Below are positions 25,934 to 34,353 of a DNA stretch of 64,000 nucleotides, one piece after another. Numbering within the stretch: position 1 is the stretch's first letter; each line of letters begins with the position of its first letter. Below the pieces are notes generated by a model. It did not search any database. It was not told where the DNA came from and saw only the letters and a list, made by a program, of their open reading frames with translations. Location: the NCBI GenBank assembly GCA_937890595.1, contig CALADM010000017.1, positions 38,726 to 102,725 on the forward strand, given 5' to 3'. The position numbers and the translations under genes were made by a program. The stretch comes from CAJMNU01 sp905214855. Its GTDB lineage: Bacteria > Bacillota > Clostridia > Lachnospirales > Lachnospiraceae.

Positions 25934-28696
25934 TTAATTAATTTGGAAAAATTTTAATTCTCTGCATTCACTGCCTGCCATTCCAAAGGCAATCTTGAGA
26001 TAAAAATGTCCCGGACGCAAAGTGATTTCTTTTTCCATACAGATCCATTGTGCCTGAGTATCATGCACCATGAAAGTTGTCAGCAGGTTGCTGCCACGGA
26101 AAACGCTGACAGGAAGCTGTGCCAGATCTGGAGCAGTAGCCCTTACATGCAGTTCCATACGGTATGTTCCGCCATGAGGGGCATAGAGTGGGAACACGAT
26201 CTGTTTGCCACGACTGGTATCCACACCTTCAAGGGAAAGGGAGATTTTATCTTCTAAGATCTGTTCTCCTTCAATGGATGCATCCAAGAGATCTGCATTG
26301 GCATTATCATCATCTAAACCAGCGGACAGAAAAGCAGGAGATTGAAGAAGAAAATGGCAGATATTGGAGGCACAGCGCTGGAGTTCTCCTATTGTAAGAG
26401 AGCCATCTGCCAGAGATTCTTCTAAGTTATCATGGGCAGTGTTTTTATATGCATCTTCTACAACCATATAGACATCATTTTGTGCCCTGACCATCGCACG
26501 GGTATTGCTCTTGGAAGATGGACCACCTTCTTCATTCATATCAGCCCACCAGTCTGTCATAACAAGCCCATGAAATCCCCACTGATCTCTTAGGATTGTG
26601 GTATTCAGATCATAGTTTCCTGCCGCCCATATGCCGTTGATAGCGTTATAACTTGTCATGATAGAGCGTGCATTTCCCTCTTTTACTGCTATCTCAAAAG
26701 GTTTGAGATAGATTTCACGCAGAGCACGTTCAGAAACGACAGAATTATTTTCGTGGCGTGCAGTCTCCTGATTATTGCAGCAGAAGTGTTTGATCGTACC
26801 AGTTGCATTGGTGTGGTGAAGTCCTCTTAATTCAGCAGAAGCGAGTTCTCCTGTCAGATATGGATCTTCTGAGAAATACTCAAAATTACGTCCATTTAAC
26901 GGATGGCGATGGATATTGATTCCAGGTCCTAGGATAGTATCAATATGGTTTTTTTCCAGTTCCTGTCCCTGACAGATAAACAGTTCTTCTGCAAGTTCAA
27001 TGTTCCAGGTACATGCAATTGCAGTACCATTTGGAATGCTGGTTGCTTCTGTGCCACAGTCCATACGGATACCGGACGGACCGTCAGAGCAGCATCCGGC
27101 AGGGATACCATAAGACTGCAAAGACGGGGTAAGACCTCCAAGTGCAGAAGCCGTTCCGGGAGTAACTTTAGGACTGCACATTCCCTCACCACGCACAATA
27201 CACATCAGATCCTGAGGGGAAAGCTGTGCGATAAAATCCTGCATGGAGACAGTGTTGTTTGCCACATCAGATAGTGTATAAGAGGCGTTATGTTCTTTGC
27301 AGGTAAAAGGTGCAGGACGGCGGGATGCGATACGTTCTGCCAGATTGTAGGAACGTGTTGGTACATCTTCATGCCCCTCATGATATACATGGGAGTCAGA
27401 AGTCATCAAAGGTTTCAGGCGTTGGAATGGCTGTACAGGTGACAGTGCTTCCTCCAAAGATTCCGATACAAGAAGAGTCGGGATTGTCACAGAGAAAATA
27501 CAGGATGTTTCTCTTACGTTCGTTCCCATAAAAATATCATACTGTCCTTCTTCCAGAACCCAGCAGGATTTGTGTCCTGTAACACCACTGTCATCATAGG
27601 AAGCCATGCAGGAGATTGGAAAGCTCAAATGCAGGATCTGGATTTCACCGGGAGCGAGAAGACGGGTTTTTTGGAATGCAGCAAGAATCTTTGCCGGTTT
27701 TCCGAGACTTCCCTGAGGTGCACCAAAATAAATCTGTACTACCTCTTTACCAGATACAGTACCTGTATTCTTTACAGAAATCAGAAGATCGATCTGATCG
27801 GAAACGGAAGGAGCTGCTAAATCTGCGCCATGTGACAGAGAGGTACGCAGACATGTAGTTGCAAATGTAGTATAGGAAAGACCAAAACCAAATGGATATA
27901 AAACCTTATCTGGTGCGAATGTTTCAAAGTAGCGATAGCCAACATAGATATCTTCTTCATAGGTATTTGATTTTGGATCGCCAAAGTTTTTATGAGATGG
28001 ATAGTCTTCGATGGAACGTGCAATGGTATCACTGAGTTTACCACACGGAGATGTTTTTCCTGTCAGGACATCTGCCACACCATTTCCACCTTCCATACCG
28101 CCCTGCCATACATAGAGCACTGCGGGAACATGGAATTCTTCTACCCAAGACATATCAATGATATTGCCAACATTGAGAAGTACAGCAGCACGCTTGAAAT
28201 GAGCACAGACTTTTTTAATCATATCTTTTTCTGTATCTGTCAGAAGATAACTTCCGGGAGTCAGTGTACTGTCCTGATCTTCTCCGGCGGTCCGTCCGAT
28301 CACAATGAGAGCTGCATCAGACTGGGATGCTGCTTGTTTTACCAGTTCATCTGTCAGAGGCATTTCTTCCTGAGACCATGGTTCTTGAGCCCAACCAGTT
28401 CCGTTGTCAAAAGGATGGCTGGCGATCCATGTCTGATAAATATTTGCAAGTTCCTGATTGATGGAAACTTGTCCACTTGCGGCAAGCCCTTCTGGGATGG
28501 ATACGACATAAGGTACATTGACGAGACCTCCGGATCCAGTTCCACTTTTGTAATATGTAGTTTGGATGCGTCCAAAAATAGATACTGTCTCATTTGGACA
28601 AAGCGGAAGTGTCTGGTGATCATTTTTGATGAGAACTGCGCTTTCAGCAGCAACAGTTCTTGCTAAAGTGTAGAATGTGTCCTGATAAACTTCCAT
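25934..28696 (-). CDS. Glycoside hydrolase family 3 beta-glucosidase with swapped domain order
   Basis: Protein of 920 residues without a signal peptide, so cytoplasmic. The usual GH3 C-terminal alpha/beta sandwich comes first (about 1-275, with GRTAGEDQDS and YPFGFGLSYT), then a fibronectin-like domain (about 300-405), and the usual N-terminal TIM barrel last (about 480-790), including KHFCCNNQE at 636-644 and the nucleophile D715 in VMTDWW. A C-terminal extension of about 120 residues looks beta-rich. This reversed order is known from Ruminococcus albus and Butyrivibrio glucosidases. GGAGGG precedes the start. It likely splits imported beta-glucosides. Confidence 0.94.
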   Translation of the reverse strand: MEVYQDTFYTLARTVAAESAVLIKNDHQTLPLCPNETVSIFGRIQTTYYKSGTGSGGLVNVPYVVSIPEGLAASGQVSINQELANIYQTWIASHPFDNGTGWAQEPWSQEEMPLTDELVKQAASQSDAALIVIGRTAGEDQDSTLTPGSYLLTDTEKDMIKKVCAHFKRAAVLLNVGNIIDMSWVEEFHVPAVLYVWQGGMEGGNGVADVLTGKTSPCGKLSDTIARSIEDYPSHKNFGDPKSNTYEEDIYVGYRYFETFAPDKVLYPFGFGLSYTTFATTCLRTSLSHGADLAAPSVSDQIDLLISVKNTGTVSGKEVVQIYFGAPQGSLGKPAKILAAFQKTRLLAPGEIQILHLSFPISCMASYDDSGVTGHKSCWVLEEGQYDIFMGTNVRETSCIFSVTIPTLLVSESLEEALSPVQPFQRLKPLMTSDSHVYHEGHEDVPTRSYNLAERIASRRPAPFTCKEHNASYTLSDVANNTVSMQDFIAQLSPQDLMCIVRGEGMCSPKVTPGTASALGGLTPSLQSYGIPAGCCSDGPSGIRMDCGTEATSIPNGTAIACTWNIELAEELFICQGQELEKNHIDTILGPGINIHRHPLNGRNFEYFSEDPYLTGELASAELRGLHHTNATGTIKHFCCNNQETARHENNSVVSERALREIYLKPFEIAVKEGNARSIMTSYNAINGIWAAGNYDLNTTILRDQWGFHGLVMTDWWADMNEEGGPSSKSNTRAMVRAQNDVYMVVEDAYKNTAHDNLEESLADGSLTIGELQRCASNICHFLLQSPAFLSAGLDDDNANADLLDASIEGEQILEDKISLSLEGVDTSRGKQIVFPLYAPHGGTYRMELHVRATAPDLAQLPVSVFRGSNLLTTFMVHDTQAQWICMEKEITLRPGHFYLKIAFGMAGSECRELKFFQIN

Positions 28697-28772
28697 AAAA
28701 AACCCTCCATATATATGATAGTAGTAACCTTGAAGAAAGAAAACCAGCAGTCAGATTCTTTCTTGTTAGCGC

Positions 28773-28801
28773 AACTATAGCACAATAGAGTAACAGAGTC
28801 A
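28773..28801 (-). promoter_or_regulatory. Promoter of the GH3 gene
   Basis: On the minus strand, TTGACT (28796-28801) and TATAGT (28773-28778) are 17 nt apart. The 75-nt leader contains the inverted repeat AAGAAAGAA (28733-28741) and TTCTTTCTT (28755-28763), a possible operator or leader hairpin. Confidence 0.7.
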
Positions 28802-28912
28802 AAGGGGATTTGAATTGTATTTTTGTAAAGGGAAAAAACGGAGAAATTTTAAAAAAAAGACGAGAATATATAAAATGTAGAGGTATAAGATTGGAATAGT
28901 CAGATAATTTAT

Positions 28913-29008
28913 TTATCCACATATCCACAAATTGAATATGATCGTATTTGTGAGAATTTTTCGGGATTTTTAGAATAATCCACTGAGTTATCCACAAAGT
29001 TATCCACA
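28913..29008. promoter_or_regulatory. Upstream DnaA-box cluster
   Basis: Three perfect TTATCCACA boxes at 28913-28921, 28988-28996 and 29000-29008 (the last two spaced 12 nt start to start), one 8/9 match ATATCCACA at 28921-28929 and one 7/9 match at 28976-28984, all on the plus strand in 96 bp. The 526-nt region between the GH3 gene and the sigma factor is otherwise AT-rich and without a supported gene. Recognition as DnaA boxes is by consensus. Confidence 0.75.
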
Positions 29009-29099
29009 AAGAATTTTGTTGAAATAACAGATAAAAACAAAGCAGAATGAAATTTGCATGAATTGTGTCAAACAATTTAGAAACATATGAAAAAATCGT

Positions 29100-29128
29100 T
29101 GAAACTTTACAGAAAAAAAGCACGTCTA
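29100..29128 (+). promoter_or_regulatory. ECF sigma-type promoter of the sigma/anti-sigma operon
   Basis: TGAAAC at 29100-29105, a 17-nt spacer, and CGTCTA at 29123-29128: this matches the Bacillus ECF (SigM/SigV/SigW/SigX) promoter form TGAAAC-n16/17-CGTC. It is 135 nt upstream of the sigma gene and no sigma-A promoter competes nearby, so the sigma factor probably drives its own operon. Confidence 0.75.
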
Positions 29129-29262
29129 AAGAGAGAAGGAAACAGAAAAGAAATCTATTTCTCTATCTCTATGGAAGAATGGAATGAGAAAAGTGGTTGT
29201 TATCTAAATGCTGTAAAACTAAGAAGAAAAGAGATTAGTAGCAAAAGAAAGAGAGGAGAGCA

Positions 29263-29769
29263 ATGGAACAAGAATTGTCAATAGAGAAACAGGCAGAGAG
29301 GTTGTTGCTGGATAATTATGACAAATATTACAGATTGGCTTTCAGTTATATGAAAAATGAAGAGGATGCACTGGATGTAGTACAAGAGAGTGCATATAAG
29401 GTGATGAAGGGGTGCAGGAATGTAAAACAGCCAGAGTATCTTGGAAGCTGGATATACCGTATTGTTATCAATACTTCGCTGGATTTTTTGAGAAAACAAA
29501 AGCATGAGACTGTCACAGAGGAGATGCCTGATATTGGTGTGGAAGACTACTATCAAGATTGGGATTTGAGAGATATCTTAAACCGACTGAGTGAACAGGA
29601 ACGAACGATCATTATACTGCGTTATTTTGAAGAAGAAAAACTGGAGGACATTGCTCGGATCGTGGGAGAAAATATTAACACAGTGAAAACACGCTTGTAT
29701 CGGACTTTGAAGAAAATGAAGATGGAATTGGAAGCAGAAGCAGTATTTGAGAGGGGGAGAATGGCATGA
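29263..29769 (+). CDS. sigV: ECF RNA polymerase sigma factor (SigV-like)
   Basis: Protein of 168 residues with sigma-70 region 2 (about 20-90, with AFSYMKNEEDALDVVQESAYKV and SWIYRI) and region 4 (about 105-160, with LEDIARIVGENINTVKTRLY as the DNA-binding helix-turn-helix). No regions 1 or 3, as in extracytoplasmic function sigmas. The adjacent anti-sigma gene is of the RsiV type, so the Bacillus SigV group, which answers to lysozyme, is the closest named relative; the symbol is by analogy. The ATG follows GAGGAGAG by 5 nt, and an ECF-type promoter lies upstream. Confidence 0.9.
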   Translation: MEQELSIEKQAERLLLDNYDKYYRLAFSYMKNEEDALDVVQESAYKVMKGCRNVKQPEYLGSWIYRIVINTSLDFLRKQKHETVTEEMPDIGVEDYYQDWDLRDILNRLSEQERTIIILRYFEEEKLEDIARIVGENINTVKTRLYRTLKKMKMELEAEAVFERGRMA

Positions 29770-30770
29770 CAGAAAACGGACAGGAGAAAATAGAGCGATT
29801 AAAAATGGAATATAAATCTATACAAGTTCCTAACGAGGCAAAACAGAGGATCAGTTTGGGGATTCAGAAAGCAAAAGAGGAAATGGAAGAGAATGAGCAA
29901 AAGCAGAAAATAAAGGAAGCAATGCAAAAAGGTATTGAAAAAGCAGAAAACGAACAGAGGCAGGAGTGCCAAGAACAAAAACAGCCAAATAAGATCATTT
30001 ATATAGAAGAAAAAGGAAAGAGACAGTTGTTGAGAAATATCATAAAAAAGACTGGAATGACGGCAGTGGCAGCTCTGGTTGCGATCACAGTCCTTACGAA
30101 TAGTAATGCTCAAATAGCCAATGCTATGGAGAGGATTCCTGTGATCGGTGCAATAGCCAAGGTAGTGACCTTCCGTGAATATAAGGAAGAAAGCAAAAAT
30201 TTTGAAGCGAATGTCCAGATCCCACAGATCGCACAAGAGGATGGAAAGACACTTGCGGCAAACCAGTCTATCCAAGAATATGCACAAGAGTTGATTGCTT
30301 CCTATGAGGCGGAATTAAAGGAAAGTCAGGGAGAAGGACATTATTCTTTGAATTCGAGTTATGAGGTGGCATTTGAAAATGAGAAGTATGTGTGTATCCG
30401 TATTAATACAGAGATCATCATGGCATCTGGAAGTAATTTTGTGAAAGTGTTTACGGTGGATAAGGAAACAGGAGCAGCTATTTCTCTTTCAGAATTCCTT
30501 GGAAACAAGGAAGAACTTTTGGAGAATATTAGCACGAATATCAAAGAACAGATGAAAAAACAGATGGAGGAAGATGACAATGTATTTTATTATTACCAGA
30601 CAGAACATCCAGAAGATGATTTTCAGGGTCTGACAGGGGAGGAGAGTTATTATTTTACAGAAAATAAAGAACTGGTTATCAGTTTTGACGAATATGAGGT
30701 GGCACCGGGATATATGGGAGCAGTCAGCTTTGTAATCCCCAAAGAGGTGACAGGAGATTTGATCAAATAA
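29766..30770 (+). CDS. rsiV: RsiV-like anti-sigma factor with DUF3298 domain
   Basis: Protein of 334 residues overlapping the sigma gene by 4 nt. The first 90 residues are charged and helix-prone (Lys/Glu/Gln-rich, probably coiled coil) and should hold the sigma factor in the cytoplasm. A membrane helix follows at about 96-112, and beyond it the motif ANA-MERIP at 118-125 looks like a signal peptidase cleavage site, as known for Bacillus RsiV, where cleavage after lysozyme binding starts signalling. The extracellular part (about 150-334) ends in a DUF3298 domain, with FDEYEVAPGYMG. It is longer on the cytoplasmic side than B. subtilis RsiV. Confidence 0.88.
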   Translation: MTENGQEKIERLKMEYKSIQVPNEAKQRISLGIQKAKEEMEENEQKQKIKEAMQKGIEKAENEQRQECQEQKQPNKIIYIEEKGKRQLLRNIIKKTGMTAVAALVAITVLTNSNAQIANAMERIPVIGAIAKVVTFREYKEESKNFEANVQIPQIAQEDGKTLAANQSIQEYAQELIASYEAELKESQGEGHYSLNSSYEVAFENEKYVCIRINTEIIMASGSNFVKVFTVDKETGAAISLSEFLGNKEELLENISTNIKEQMKKQMEEDDNVFYYYQTEHPEDDFQGLTGEESYYFTENKELVISFDEYEVAPGYMGAVSFVIPKEVTGDLIK

Positions 30771-30797
30771 ATGGATTTTCAGTAAGAAAAATCAAAG

Positions 30798-30918
30798 TTA
30801 TCAACATATTGTGGATAAATTGTGGATAACTACAAAATATAGAAGATAAAAAACATGCCAAAAGAAAGGTTATACACAAAAATTTGAGATTAAAATAAAA
30901 AACATAAGATTATCCAAA
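30798..30918. promoter_or_regulatory. Downstream DnaA-box cluster
   Basis: Perfect boxes TTATCCACA on the minus strand at 30810-30818 and 30821-30829, a perfect TTATACACA on plus at 30870-30878, and 8/9 matches TTATCAACA at 30798-30806 and TTATCCAAA at 30910-30918. The cluster occupies the 300-nt space between the anti-sigma gene and the next MATE gene, which contains no gene of its own. Confidence 0.72.
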
Positions 30919-30937
30919 AACTCCTTAAATACAGTGA

Positions 30938-30966
30938 TTGTCCTTGTAAGGAAAACTGTATATAAT
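30938..30966 (+). promoter_or_regulatory. Promoter of the MATE gene
   Basis: TTGTCC (30938-30943), 17-nt spacer, TATAAT (30961-30966). The inverted repeat TCCTT-GT-AAGGA (30941-30952) overlaps the -35 box and is a candidate operator. Confidence 0.68.
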
Positions 30967-31070
30967 GAAACATAGTGAAAGAGGAAAACAGCAGGGCAGA
31001 TGTCCGGATAGAATATTTTGGATCAAAGTACGGGCATGAAGGCTGTAAAAAGGGAAAGAAGGAGTAAAAA

Positions 31071-32462
31071 ATGGATAAGACACAGAAAGAGCAGTTGTTT
31101 GAGGAATATCCGATAAAAAAAGCAATTGCTACCTTGGCAGTGCCGACAATTTTAAGTTCTCTGGTTATGGTGTTATATAATCTGGCAGATACTTATTTTG
31201 TTGGGATGATGAACAATGCAGTGGAAAATGCGGCAGTTGCATTAGCTGGACCATTGCTTTTGGCATTCAATGCAGTAAATAACTTGTTTGGAGTGGGAAG
31301 TTCCAGCTTGATGAGCCGTTCTCTTGGAAAAAAAGAATATGAGATGGTAAAGAGAAGCTCTGCATTTGGATTTTATGGCGCTCTTATTAGCGGGGTGATA
31401 TTTTCTGTACTCTGTACTGTATTTCGCACACCGCTTTTAGGACTTTTAGGAGCAGATGCACAGACAGTAGAGGCAACAAATGCATATATCAACTGGACTG
31501 TCACATGTGGTGCAGTGCCTGCGATTTTGAATGTAGTATTGGCATACATGGTGCGTTCAGAAGGTGCGTCCATGCATGCAAGCATTGGAACAATGAGTGG
31601 CTGTATTTTGAATATGATCTTAGATCCTATCTTTATTTTGCCTTGGGGATTGAATATGGGGGCAGCGGGAGCCGGATGTGCGACATTCCTTTCTAACTGT
31701 GCAGCATGTTTGTATTTTTTTGTGCTTTTGGCAAAGAAAAGGAACAATACGTTTATCAGTCTCTCCCCACGTAAGTTTACCTTGAAAAAGGAGATCGTGT
31801 TAGGTGTGATGATCGTCGGCATTCCGGCATCCATTCAGAACTTATTGAATGTGACAGGAATGACGATATTAAACAACTTTACCGCTTCTTATGGAGCAGA
31901 TGCGATCGCAGCAATGGGGATCAGCCAGAAAGTCAATATGGTTCCGATGCAGATCGCAATGGGACTTTCACAGGGTATCATGCCTTTGGTAAGTTATAAT
32001 TATGCCAGCGGTAATGTGAAGAGAATGAAAGACAGTATCCAGTTTTCTATGAAAGTTGCATTGATCTTTTTGTGTATTGTTTCCACCTGTTTCTTTTTTG
32101 GATCTACACAGATCATTCAATTGTTTATCCAGACCCCGACGGTTGTGGAATATGGTGGTCGTTTCCTTCGGGCATTTTGTCTGGCGTTGCCGTTTTTGGC
32201 AGTGGATTTTATGGCTGTTGGTGTTTTTCAAGCTGTGGGAATGGGAAAAGAGGCGCTTTTGTTTGCAATTCTTAGAAAAATTGCGCTGGAGATTCCGGCA
32301 CTGTTCCTGTTAAACTGGCTGATGCCTCTGTATGGTTTGGCGTATGCACAGTTTACAGCAGAGTTTATTTTAGCTATTGTAGCATTGATCGTCCTTAGAA
32401 ATCTTTTCCGTCAGTTGAATGGGTGGGGAAAGAATAAAAAGACACCTTTAGAAAATAAATAA
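31071..32462 (+). CDS. MATE-family efflux transporter
   Basis: Membrane protein of 463 residues, about twelve helices. Opening segment KAIATLAVPTILSSLVMVLYNLADTYFVG is the classic MATE start and belongs to the DinF-like clostridial group. The second half begins near residue 245 (GIPASIQNLLNVTGMTILN). GAAGGAG sits 6 nt before the ATG. It has its own sigma-A promoter with an overlapping inverted repeat, and a terminator at 32537-32583. Third MATE gene of the window. Confidence 0.92.
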   Translation: MDKTQKEQLFEEYPIKKAIATLAVPTILSSLVMVLYNLADTYFVGMMNNAVENAAVALAGPLLLAFNAVNNLFGVGSSSLMSRSLGKKEYEMVKRSSAFGFYGALISGVIFSVLCTVFRTPLLGLLGADAQTVEATNAYINWTVTCGAVPAILNVVLAYMVRSEGASMHASIGTMSGCILNMILDPIFILPWGLNMGAAGAGCATFLSNCAACLYFFVLLAKKRNNTFISLSPRKFTLKKEIVLGVMIVGIPASIQNLLNVTGMTILNNFTASYGADAIAAMGISQKVNMVPMQIAMGLSQGIMPLVSYNYASGNVKRMKDSIQFSMKVALIFLCIVSTCFFFGSTQIIQLFIQTPTVVEYGGRFLRAFCLALPFLAVDFMAVGVFQAVGMGKEALLFAILRKIALEIPALFLLNWLMPLYGLAYAQFTAEFILAIVALIVLRNLFRQLNGWGKNKKTPLENK

Positions 32463-32536
32463 AATTGAATATAGTTGAGATAATTCAGATAATTCAAGCA
32501 ATACATGTAAACACGGTCAAATAAAATATAGGAATA

Positions 32537-32583
32537 AAAATCTTCGCAGATATGGGATAAAACATATTTGTGAAGATTTTTTT
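32537..32583 (+). terminator. Terminator of the MATE gene
   Basis: Arms AAAATCTTCGCAGATATG (32537-32554) and CATATTTGTGAAGATTTT (32563-32580) pair with two mismatches and lead into a seven-T run. The rest of the 342-nt space up to 32804 holds the next promoter and its palindrome. Confidence 0.82.
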
Positions 32584-32671
32584 GTATTTATTACGCTGAA
32601 ATAAATGGAAAGTATGGTTTATATATACAAAAAAACGAAAAAATATTAAATAATTTGGTAAAAATAGACAG

Positions 32672-32710
32672 TTTACAAATACATATTTATACATTATAAT
32701 GCATAAATAT
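32672..32710 (+). promoter_or_regulatory. Promoter of the amino-acid ABC operon with overlapping palindrome (ArgR-like)
   Basis: TTTACA (32672-32677), a 17-nt spacer and TATAAT (32695-32700). A 28-bp palindrome at 32683-32710, with 13 of 14 base pairs symmetric, is centred on the -10 box. Within it, TGTATAAATATGTA on the minus strand (32680-32693) and TGCATAAATAT on plus resemble ARG-box halves. Repression by ArgR is an inference from this match plus the transporter it controls. Confidence 0.6.
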
Positions 32711-32804
32711 AAAGCGAATGCATATAAAATGAAAATAAATAAAAACAAAACGGTCAAAATGAGGAGAATATAAGAGATCGGGATTGTTTTAGGGAGGATG
32801 TATT

Positions 32805-33638
32805 ATGATGATGAAAAAAGGTATGGCACTGACATTAGCTTTGATGATGGCTGCTTCTTCTATGATGGGATGTGGAAAGAAAGCAGAAAGTAAGTTGGAG
32901 AAGATTAAGGCAGATGGTAAGATCGTGATGGCAACAAGCCCGGATTTTGCTCCATATGAGTTTGAGGATATCAGTTCAGGTGAGACTGTTTATGCAGGTG
33001 CTGATATTGAGCTTGGAAAATATATTGCCAAATCTTTGGGCGTAGAATTGGAGATTCAGGCAATGGATTTCTCAGCAGTACAGGCAGCAGTTACATCCGG
33101 TTCTGTAGATATGGCGATTTCCGGATTTTCTAAGACACCAGACCGTGAGGAGAGTATGGGACTTTCTAATTTTTATTCTGCAGAGGAAGATGATGGAAAG
33201 AGTCAGGGAATTCTGGTAAGAAAAGAGGATGCAGCTTCCTATACCAGTGCAGAGAGCTTTTTAGGAAAGAAAGTTGCAGCACAGAATGGTGCTTTACAGC
33301 AGAATCTGGTAACAACCCAGCTTCCGGATGCAACAATGGAGACGATCATCAACATCAATGATGCGATCATGATGCTTCAGACAGGTAAGGTAGATGCAGT
33401 CGCAGTTGCAACCAGTGTAGGTGAATCTTATGTAGAAAATTATCCGGAACTGGTGATGTGTGACTGGTATTTTGAGATGGAAGATGAAGGTAACGTAGTG
33501 GCAGTCACCAAAGGACAGGATGAACTGCTGGCAGAGATCAACAAGGCAGTCGATTCTTGTATGGAACAGGGACTTTACAAGCAGTGGTATGATGAGTGTA
33601 CCGAATTGGCAAAATCTCTGGGATTGGATGTAGAATAA
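32805..33638 (+). CDS. Amino-acid ABC transporter substrate-binding lipoprotein
   Basis: Protein of 277 residues: signal peptide with lipobox SMMGC, then the SBP family 3 fold. Typical segments are IVMATSPDFAPYEFED near the start, LEIQAMDFSAVQAAVTSGSVDMAISGFSKT split around the hinge, and ALQQNLVTTQLPDA. It captures an amino acid outside the membrane; family 3 covers polar, basic and cystine-type ligands. GGGAGG lies 7 nt before the first of three ATG codons. Together with the permease and ATPase downstream it forms an importer. Confidence 0.92.
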   Translation: MMMKKGMALTLALMMAASSMMGCGKKAESKLEKIKADGKIVMATSPDFAPYEFEDISSGETVYAGADIELGKYIAKSLGVELEIQAMDFSAVQAAVTSGSVDMAISGFSKTPDREESMGLSNFYSAEEDDGKSQGILVRKEDAASYTSAESFLGKKVAAQNGALQQNLVTTQLPDATMETIININDAIMMLQTGKVDAVAVATSVGESYVENYPELVMCDWYFEMEDEGNVVAVTKGQDELLAEINKAVDSCMEQGLYKQWYDECTELAKSLGLDVE

Positions 33639-33672
33639 TAGATAAAACAGAATGTAGAAGGGAGAGTTCTCC

Positions 33673-34353
33673 ATGCTTGAAAATATAATCCGTGTGTGGA
33701 TGAAGTACTGGAACCTGTTTTTAGAGGGTTTGGGTTACACACTGTTATTGAGTTTTGTTACTGTTTTAATGGGATGTATCTTAGGTTTTCTGATTTCTCT
33801 TTTGAGAATGAGCAATTTTAAGATCGGTAAGATAAAACCTTTGAATGTCATTGCCAGTATTTATGTAGAAGTGATCCGTGGAACACCGATCTTACTTCAG
33901 TTGTATTTCTTTTATTTCCTGCTTCCGGATCTGCTGCCATTTATGGAGCTTGGAAAGGTTACTTGTATCACGGTAGCTCTTTGTCTGAATTCCGCAGCGT
34001 ATGTATCGGAGATCATCCGTGCAGGTATTCAGGCGGTCGATAAAGGGCAGACAGAGGCAGCACGATGCCTTGGCTTAAATGCACGCCAGACGATGCAGCG
34101 TGTGATCCTGCCACAGGCAGTAAGAAATATCCTGCCTGCTTTGGGCAATGAATTTGTTATGATGATCAAGGAGACTTCTCTGGCATCGACATTCTTTGTC
34201 GGAGAGCTGATGACACAGTATAGGACGATTTCCGGTGCACTGTATCTGGTAATAGAACCTCTGATTATTGTAGGTATCATTTACCTGATTCTGACATTCA
34301 CTCTGTCAAAGGGTGTCCTGGTTTTGGAAAGGAGACTGAATGCCGGTGAGTAA
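33673..34353 (+). CDS. Amino-acid ABC transporter permease
   Basis: Integral membrane protein of 226 residues with about five helices and the HisMQ family signatures EVIRGTPILLQLYF and the cytoplasmic EAA loop (GQTEAARCLGLNARQTMQRVILPQA), which docks onto the ATPase. It forms a homodimeric channel. GGGAGAG precedes the ATG, and the gene overlaps the following ATPase by 14 nt. Confidence 0.94.
   Translation: MLENIIRVWMKYWNLFLEGLGYTLLLSFVTVLMGCILGFLISLLRMSNFKIGKIKPLNVIASIYVEVIRGTPILLQLYFFYFLLPDLLPFMELGKVTCITVALCLNSAAYVSEIIRAGIQAVDKGQTEAARCLGLNARQTMQRVILPQAVRNILPALGNEFVMMIKETSLASTFFVGELMTQYRTISGALYLVIEPLIIVGIIYLILTFTLSKGVLVLERRLNAGE

Noticed and set aside
27992..28666. Plus-strand reading frame of 224 codons inside the GH3 gene
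   Set aside because: It is antisense to well-conserved GH3 domains, has no ribosome binding site and does not resemble a protein.
29087..29284. Small basic reading frame (65 codons) before the sigma factor gene
   Set aside because: It lies over the ECF promoter, has no ribosome binding site, is low-complexity Lys/Arg-rich and overlaps the sigma start in another frame.
28900..30930. Chromosomal replication origin
   Set aside because: DnaA boxes are there, but no dnaA/dnaN genes are seen and coding strand does not switch around this point; gene orientation is mainly + on both sides.
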